Origin: Methylotenera mobilis JLW8
GTDB lineage: Bacteria > Pseudomonadota > Gammaproteobacteria > Burkholderiales > Methylophilaceae
Reading direction: 5' to 3'
NCBI RefSeq assembly: GCF_000023705.1
Contig: NC_012968.1
Span: 682,001 to 746,000, forward strand
DNA: 64,000 bases
Positions 59,351-64,000 of the stretch are shown piece after piece; the stretch's first letter is position 1, and each line of letters opens with the position of its first letter. The notes beneath the pieces were generated by a model that saw only the letters and a program-made list of their open reading frames with translations, did no database searches and had not been told where the DNA came from. A program made the position numbers and the translations under genes.

Positions 59351-59977
59351 ATGTCACAGTTTTTTAATATTAATCTGAGTAATCCTCAGCCACGTTTGAT
59401 TGTACAAACCGCAGATATTTTACGTAAGGGCGGTGTGATTGTTTACCCTACAGATTCAGGCTATGCCTTGGGCTGCATGCTGGGGCATGCGGATGCACAG
59501 GCACGTATTCGCCAGATACGCGGGGTAGATGATAAACATTTGTTCAGTTTGATGTGTCGTAACCTGAGTGAGCTAGGTAATTATGCGGTAGTAAGTAATA
59601 GCCAGTTTCGTTTGCTGAAGGCGAACACGCCGGGTGCTTATACCTTTATCTTAAACGCAACGCGCGAAGTGCCGCGTAAATTGCAGCATCCTAAACGCAG
59701 TACCATTGGTATCCGCGTGCCGCAGCACTCCGTGGTGCAGGCACTGTTAGAGGCAATTGATACGCCGATGCTGAGTATGACCTTTAGCCTACCTGATGAT
59801 GAAGATGTATCGCTGATGGAGCCTTGGGCAATGCGCGAACGCTTGGAGCGCGTGGTAGATTTGGTGATAGAAGTGGAGCATTGTGAGGCAGGAGCAACCA
59901 CGGTGATTGATTTAACCGATGAAACGCCGGTGCTGGTACGTGAAGGCTTAGGTGATTTAAGCCCGTTCTCTTTTTAA
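59351..59977 (+). CDS. yciO: YciO/Sua5/YrdC-family protein
   Basis: A 208-residue protein of the YrdC superfamily, related to threonylcarbamoyl-AMP synthase TsaC, which makes the precursor of t6A in tRNA. Motifs: GGVIVYPTDSGYALGCML, KHLFSLMCRNLSELGNYA and STIGIRVPQHSVVQALLE. The neighbours fit YciO rather than TsaC, whose activity in E. coli YciO is weak or uncertain. It follows the PHP gene by 35 nt. Confidence 0.88.
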   Translation: MSQFFNINLSNPQPRLIVQTADILRKGGVIVYPTDSGYALGCMLGHADAQARIRQIRGVDDKHLFSLMCRNLSELGNYAVVSNSQFRLLKANTPGAYTFILNATREVPRKLQHPKRSTIGIRVPQHSVVQALLEAIDTPMLSMTFSLPDDEDVSLMEPWAMRERLERVVDLVIEVEHCEAGATTVIDLTDETPVLVREGLGDLSPFSF

Positions 59978-60102
59978 CTTCACTCTTTCCGCTTGGAAAA
60001 TTAACTCCGGCAAATTAAGCTGAATTAAGTTGGATTGGGATTGATTGGGTTCATGCTTAATCAAAACACATCCTAAAAAATATACCTAAAGTAGAGCAAT
60101 TT

Positions 60103-60738
60103 ATGGAACTGACAATCATACAAAAAATAGCGGTTTATGCCTTGCCGGTGATTTTTGCTATCACGGTGCATGAGGCCGCACACGGTTATGTGGCAAAGTA
60201 TTTTGGCGACATGACCGCGTTTAATGCCGGGCGCATCACACTTAACCCTTTGAAGCATATTGATCCGTTTGGTACGGTGTTGCTGCCAGCGTTGACCATT
60301 ATGCTGGGTGGTATTTTATTCGGCTGGGCTAAGCCGGTACCGGTGGATTTTGGGCGCTTGCGTAACCCTAAAAAAGACATGCTGTGGGTAGCCGCGGCTG
60401 GGCCTGCATCCAACTTTGTCATGGCCGTGTTCTGGGTGCTGGCACTTAAATATGCGGCGTTCGCCCCTGATGCGGTTGCTTACCCGGTATCGCTGATGGC
60501 AGAGGCCGGCATCAAAATCAATCTGGTGCTCATGGTGCTTAACTTATTGCCATTGCCGCCATTGGATGGCGGGCGTATAGCGGTGAGTTTGCTGCCGTAT
60601 CGTTTGGCACGCTCCTTTGCCAGAATTGAACCATATGGTTTCGTGATTTTAATCGTACTTTTATTTACCGGCGTGTTGGGTAAGATCCTACAGCCATTAA
60701 TGAGTATAGTGGGCGGCTTACTGAGCAATCTTTTGTAA
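60103..60738 (+). CDS. Site-2-protease-like M50 metallopeptidase
   Basis: A 211-residue inner-membrane protein with the zinc-binding HEAAH motif (His23, Glu24, His27) in the first helix and the third ligand in NLLPLPPLDGGRIAVSLLPY (Asp of LDGGR). It belongs to the short PDZ-free M50B group, found next to yciO and trpS in many betaproteobacteria. Substrates are unknown; intramembrane cleavage is inferred from family. Confidence 0.9.
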   Translation: MELTIIQKIAVYALPVIFAITVHEAAHGYVAKYFGDMTAFNAGRITLNPLKHIDPFGTVLLPALTIMLGGILFGWAKPVPVDFGRLRNPKKDMLWVAAAGPASNFVMAVFWVLALKYAAFAPDAVAYPVSLMAEAGIKINLVLMVLNLLPLPPLDGGRIAVSLLPYRLARSFARIEPYGFVILIVLLFTGVLGKILQPLMSIVGGLLSNLL

Positions 60739-60809
60739 GCACTGAGTGATTGGTTTTACAGGCATAGTTAGTATAATAAGCACATATTTAATTTAGGGTT
60801 TTTCATCAC

Positions 60810-62012
60810 ATGGCAATAGAACGCGTTTTATCGGGCATGCGCCCTACCGGCAATCTGCATTTGGGGCACTATAACGGTGTGTTGAAAAACTGGATTCGCT
60901 TGCAGCACGAGCATGAGTGCTTGTTTTTTGTAGCTGACTGGCATGCTTTGACTACGCATTACGATACGCCGGAAGTGATTGAAGAAAGCGTGTGGGAAAT
61001 GGTGATTGACTGGTTAGCGGCTGGCGTAGATCCGGCAAGTGCGACCATTTTCATCCAATCTCGCGTGCCTGAGCATGCTGAGTTGCATACGCTGCTATCC
61101 ATGATTACCCCGCTGAGTTGGCTAGAGCGCGTGCCAACCTATAAAGACCAGCAAGAAAAACTCTCAAGTAAAGACTTATCTACCTATGGCTTTTTAGGTT
61201 ATCCATTGCTGCAAAGTGCCGATATCTTAATCTACAAGGCAACCCAAGTGCCGGTGGGCGAAGACCAAATTCCACACATTGAATTTACACGTGAAATTGC
61301 ACGCCGCTTTAACCATATTTACGGCAAAGAAAAAGGTTTTGAAGAAAAAGCTGAAGCCGCGATTAAAAAATTAGGCAGTAAGCGTGGCTCACTGTATCAG
61401 GAAATGCGCACCGCTTACCAACAAAGTGGTGATGAAGAGGCGCTGGAAACCGCGCGCGCCATGATTCAAGAGCAGCAAGGGATGAGCATGGGCGATAAAG
61501 AGCGTTTGCTTGGTTACCTTGAAGGCGGCGGCAAAATGATTTTGATTGAGCCTGACTACAAACTGACCCCGGCCTCTAAAATGCCGGGTCTAGATGGCCA
61601 GAAAATGTCTAAATCCTACAACAACACCATTTCATTGCGTGAAGATGTAGATAGCGTGGCTAAGAAAATCAAAACCATGCCGACAGATCCTGCACGTATC
61701 CGCCGCACCGACCCGGGTGACCCGGCAAAGTGCCCTGTATGGCAATTGCATGAAATTTATTCAGACAAATCTACCCAGGATTGGGTGCAAGCTGGCTGTA
61801 GAGGTGCGAGCATCGGCTGTATTGAGTGCAAGACCCCTGTGATTGAAGGCGTGCTAAAAGAGCTGAAACCGATTCAAGAGCGTGCAGCGCAGTATGCGGA
61901 AGACCCAACGCTAGTGAAAAACATCGTCGCCGATGGCTGCGAGCGTGCAAGAAAGCTAGCACGTGAAACCATGCGTGATGTGCGTGATGCGATGGGGTTG
62001 AATTACAGCTAA
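60810..62012 (+). CDS. trpS: Tryptophanyl-tRNA synthetase
   Basis: Class I synthetase charging tRNA-Trp. HIGH-type motif in SGMRPTGNLHLGHYNG near residue 8, KMSKS in DGQKMSKSYNNTI near 265. The 400-residue length exceeds the usual 330-340 and reflects an insert typical of betaproteobacterial TrpS (KKLGSKRGSLYQEMRTAYQ and following). It belongs to the yciV-yciO-M50-trpS-scpAB-rluB cluster. Confidence 0.95.
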   Translation: MAIERVLSGMRPTGNLHLGHYNGVLKNWIRLQHEHECLFFVADWHALTTHYDTPEVIEESVWEMVIDWLAAGVDPASATIFIQSRVPEHAELHTLLSMITPLSWLERVPTYKDQQEKLSSKDLSTYGFLGYPLLQSADILIYKATQVPVGEDQIPHIEFTREIARRFNHIYGKEKGFEEKAEAAIKKLGSKRGSLYQEMRTAYQQSGDEEALETARAMIQEQQGMSMGDKERLLGYLEGGGKMILIEPDYKLTPASKMPGLDGQKMSKSYNNTISLREDVDSVAKKIKTMPTDPARIRRTDPGDPAKCPVWQLHEIYSDKSTQDWVQAGCRGASIGCIECKTPVIEGVLKELKPIQERAAQYAEDPTLVKNIVADGCERARKLARETMRDVRDAMGLNYS

Positions 62013-62018
62013 CGCTTT

Positions 62019-62804
62019 ATGGAGATAGAAACTCAGCGCAATGCAAAGATTAAGGGCGAAGCGTTTACAACGCTCCCCAAAGATCTATATATCCCGCCCG
62101 ATGCGCTGGAGGTTTACCTAGAGGCCTTTGAAGGCCCGCTGGATTTATTGCTGTATTTAATCCGTAAGCACAATCTAGATATTCTGGATATTCCGATGGC
62201 GGATTTAACCCGTCAGTACGTGGAGTATGTAGAAAAAATGCGAGCCATCAAGTTGGAGTTGGCGGCGGATTATCTCTTGATGTCGGCGATGCTGATTGAA
62301 ATTAAATCACGCATGCTATTACCTAAACCAGCAGAACTCGCAGAGGAAGACGACCCGCGTGCGGAACTGGTGCGGCGCCTGATGGAGTATGAAGCAATAA
62401 AACTCGCGGCACAGCGCCTAGATGAAATGCCGAAGGTCGGCGATGGCATTAGTGTTGCCAGCGCTTATTTTGAACAAATCAGTTTGGTAAAACCACCCGA
62501 GGTCAGCTTGGATGACTTGACTGAGGCTTGGCGCAATGTGCTAAAGCGCGCTAGCCATTTCCAGTATCATAAAGTAGGGCGCGCCGAGCTTTCGGTGCGT
62601 GAGCACATGAGCCTGATTTTACGGCGCTTGCAATCCGCGCGCATGCTAGAGTTTACCGAACTATTTGATATCGCCCATGATGGTATTCCCAAGTTAGTCG
62701 TGTGTTTTCTCGCTATTCTGGAGCTTGCACGCGAAGGTTTATTACGCATAACGCAGCAGCAGGCTTTTTCACCGATATATGTACAAATAAACAGCGATGA
62801 GTGA
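62019..62804 (+). CDS. scpA: Segregation and condensation protein A
   Basis: Kleisin subunit of the SMC-ScpAB condensin complex, 261 residues. The N-terminal ScpA signature is clear (EAFEGPLDLLLYLIRKHNLDI, DIPMADLTRQYVEY), with LLMSAMLIEIKSRMLLP; the C-terminal winged-helix region follows. It starts 6 nt after trpS and overlaps scpB by 8 nt, implying coupling. Confidence 0.94.
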   Translation: MEIETQRNAKIKGEAFTTLPKDLYIPPDALEVYLEAFEGPLDLLLYLIRKHNLDILDIPMADLTRQYVEYVEKMRAIKLELAADYLLMSAMLIEIKSRMLLPKPAELAEEDDPRAELVRRLMEYEAIKLAAQRLDEMPKVGDGISVASAYFEQISLVKPPEVSLDDLTEAWRNVLKRASHFQYHKVGRAELSVREHMSLILRRLQSARMLEFTELFDIAHDGIPKLVVCFLAILELAREGLLRITQQQAFSPIYVQINSDE

Positions 62805-63336
62805 AGCCGGGAATATTCGTGAATTAAAAGATGTGCTGGAGGTGGCATTGCTGACCTCGCATCAGCCTTTGTCTTTGGATGATATGCTGCGTCTGTTTAG
62901 CGAGCGTATGGAGCGTGCCACACTGCGTATGTTGCTGGATGAGTTAAAGCATGACTGGGCAGAACGCACGATGGAACTGGTGCAGGTAGCTTCCGGCTAT
63001 CGCTTTCAGGCACGGGAAAAATATACGACATATTTGATGCGCCTACACCCTGAGAAACAGGTGAAATATTCGCGAGCAGTGATGGAAACCTTGGCGATCA
63101 TCGCGTATCGTCAACCCGTGACGCGCGGTGATATCGAAGAGATTCGCGGCGTGGCCGTCAACCCTAATGTGATGCGTCAGTTACAGGAGCGTGATTGGGT
63201 GGACGTGGTTGGCCAGCGCGAGGTGCCGGGGCGCCCCTCTTTATATGCAACTACTAAGCACTTCTTGAACGATTTCAACTTGCGCTCATTGGAAGAGTTA
63301 CCAGCCATGGAAGTGTTTTTGCAGCCTGAGGCTTAG
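62797..63336 (+). CDS. scpB: Segregation and condensation protein B
   Basis: Partner of ScpA in the SMC complex, 179 residues with two winged-helix domains. Signature segments: DVLEVALLTSHQPLSLDDML, ALRSK-type helix, then SRAVMETLAIIAYRQPVTRGDIEEIRG, and VGQREVPGRPSLYATT. It ends 212 nt before rluB. Confidence 0.94.
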   Translation: MSEAGNIRELKDVLEVALLTSHQPLSLDDMLRLFSERMERATLRMLLDELKHDWAERTMELVQVASGYRFQAREKYTTYLMRLHPEKQVKYSRAVMETLAIIAYRQPVTRGDIEEIRGVAVNPNVMRQLQERDWVDVVGQREVPGRPSLYATTKHFLNDFNLRSLEELPAMEVFLQPEA

Positions 63337-63547
63337 TCAGGGCATCGTAACAAACTTGGTTGCCCTTTTGTCGGTAATTGCATTACAAATAACGCAAAAG
63401 CTGCCCAACCTTAATCTTAGCAAAACTTAATTTAGAGAATCTGGGTGTGGCTACCCTCGTCATTACTGGCGATAAATCTATTTTATCTACTGCGATTTAC
63501 TTTATCTGCGGTAAAATTGCAATATTCAATCAAATTAGCGAATTATC

Positions 63548-64000
63548 ATGGCACGTCCTTTTAAGCAACAACGCGATCCGCAACGTCCCGTACGCAGACC
63601 AACCACCAATTTCACCCCGCTTGCCGTGGACCCGGATGCACCTGCCGCACCAACGCAGCGCTTGCACAAGCTCTTGGCATTGGCAGGTTTGGGTTCACGT
63701 CGCGATATGGAGGAGTTGATTGCCAGCGGGCGTGTGACTGTTAACGGAAAAGTGGCCGAGGTAGGCGCCGGTGTGACTGAACATGATGTCGTGCGTTTAG
63801 ACAGCCGTCCATTACGTTTGCCGTTTGAGCCTGAGTTGCCGCAAGTGTTGATTTACCATAAACCGGAAGGCGAAATCGTGAGTCAAGACGATCCGGAAGG
63901 TCGTGCTAGCGTGTTTGATAAATTGCCTAAGGTGAAGCATGGTAAATGGATTGCCATTGGTCGTCTGGATATGAATACCAGCGGTTTATTGATATTCACT
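63548..64000 (+). CDS. rluB: 23S rRNA pseudouridine synthase RluB (3' end outside window)
   Basis: First 151 residues of an RsuA/RluB-family enzyme that makes a pseudouridine in 23S rRNA. A basic N-terminal tail precedes an S4 RNA-binding domain (QRLHKLLALAGLGSRRDMEE, ASGRVTVNGKVAEVGAGV). The catalytic motif GRLDMNTSGLLIFT, which contains the active Asp, is reached just before the window ends. ATG 63548 lacks a clear ribosome site. RluB is preferred over RsuA or RluE because of the scpAB-rluB order. Confidence 0.9.
   Translation, partial: MARPFKQQRDPQRPVRRPTTNFTPLAVDPDAPAAPTQRLHKLLALAGLGSRRDMEELIASGRVTVNGKVAEVGAGVTEHDVVRLDSRPLRLPFEPELPQVLIYHKPEGEIVSQDDPEGRASVFDKLPKVKHGKWIAIGRLDMNTSGLLIFT

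Noticed and set aside
63447-63719. 90-codon plus-strand frame overlapping rluB
   Set aside because: It runs out of frame through the rluB start, whose S4 and catalytic motifs are unmistakable.

Overview
The window looks like the chromosome of a Gram-negative betaproteobacterium, most probably a methylotroph of the Methylophilaceae (Methylotenera-like). This is inferred from the 16S sequence, the moderate GC content, lipid A/KDO genes and betaproteobacterial gene orders (exbB-exbD-msbA-lpxK-trm112-kdsB; birA-coaX-SPOR; trpS-scpA-scpB-rluB). No database search was possible, so the genus is an inference.

Layout. 1-3417 (minus) is a large MHYT-PAS-kinase-receiver-Hpt hybrid sensor kinase that runs off the left edge. 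3749-8604 is an envelope operon: ExbB/ExbD energiser, MsbA flippase, LpxK, a Trm112-like protein and KdsB. 8691-14660 is an initiator tRNA-Met followed by a complete rRNA operon (16S, tRNA-Ile, tRNA-Ala, 23S, 5S) with promoter, two boxA sites, two processing stems and a terminator. 14799-24793 holds a PilZ protein, pyruvate dehydrogenase genes aceE and aceF, a membrane GGDEF-EAL protein with an ethylene-receptor-like sensor, and lpdA, whose lipoyl domain is nearly identical to that of aceF.

24872-31374 carries a lipoprotein, a GlcD-type oxidase, a convergent minus-strand birA-coaX-SPOR group, and glnS. 31384-33435 is an AT-rich pair, a eukaryotic-like Ser/Thr kinase and a PP2C phosphatase. 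It is packed without spacers between glnS and a flavin reductase gene and is the best candidate for an acquired, poorly described system. 34043-39271 holds corA and purL. 39401-45682 is mostly exported proteins: an ankyrin protein, a cytochrome c plus flavocytochrome c sulfide dehydrogenase pair, a PQQ-type sugar dehydrogenase homologue, an unrecognised secreted protein, an SMP-30-like lipoprotein and a DUF455 protein.

45688-63336 is largely housekeeping: serB, sucCD, a second exported ankyrin protein, nadE, glnB, a HI0933-type flavoprotein, Fur-controlled feoAB, a parvulin, bolA, yciI, yciB, a PHP phosphatase, yciO, an M50 protease, trpS and scpAB. rluB starts at 63548 and runs off the right edge.

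Outside genes there are two copies of a dispersed noncoding repeat (41756-41855 and 46636-46816), a 22-nt tandem duplication behind sucD, a perfect 11-bp inverted repeat before purL, and several strong stem-loops without U-tracts at gene ends. I saw no CRISPR array, insertion sequence, phage gene or integrase.
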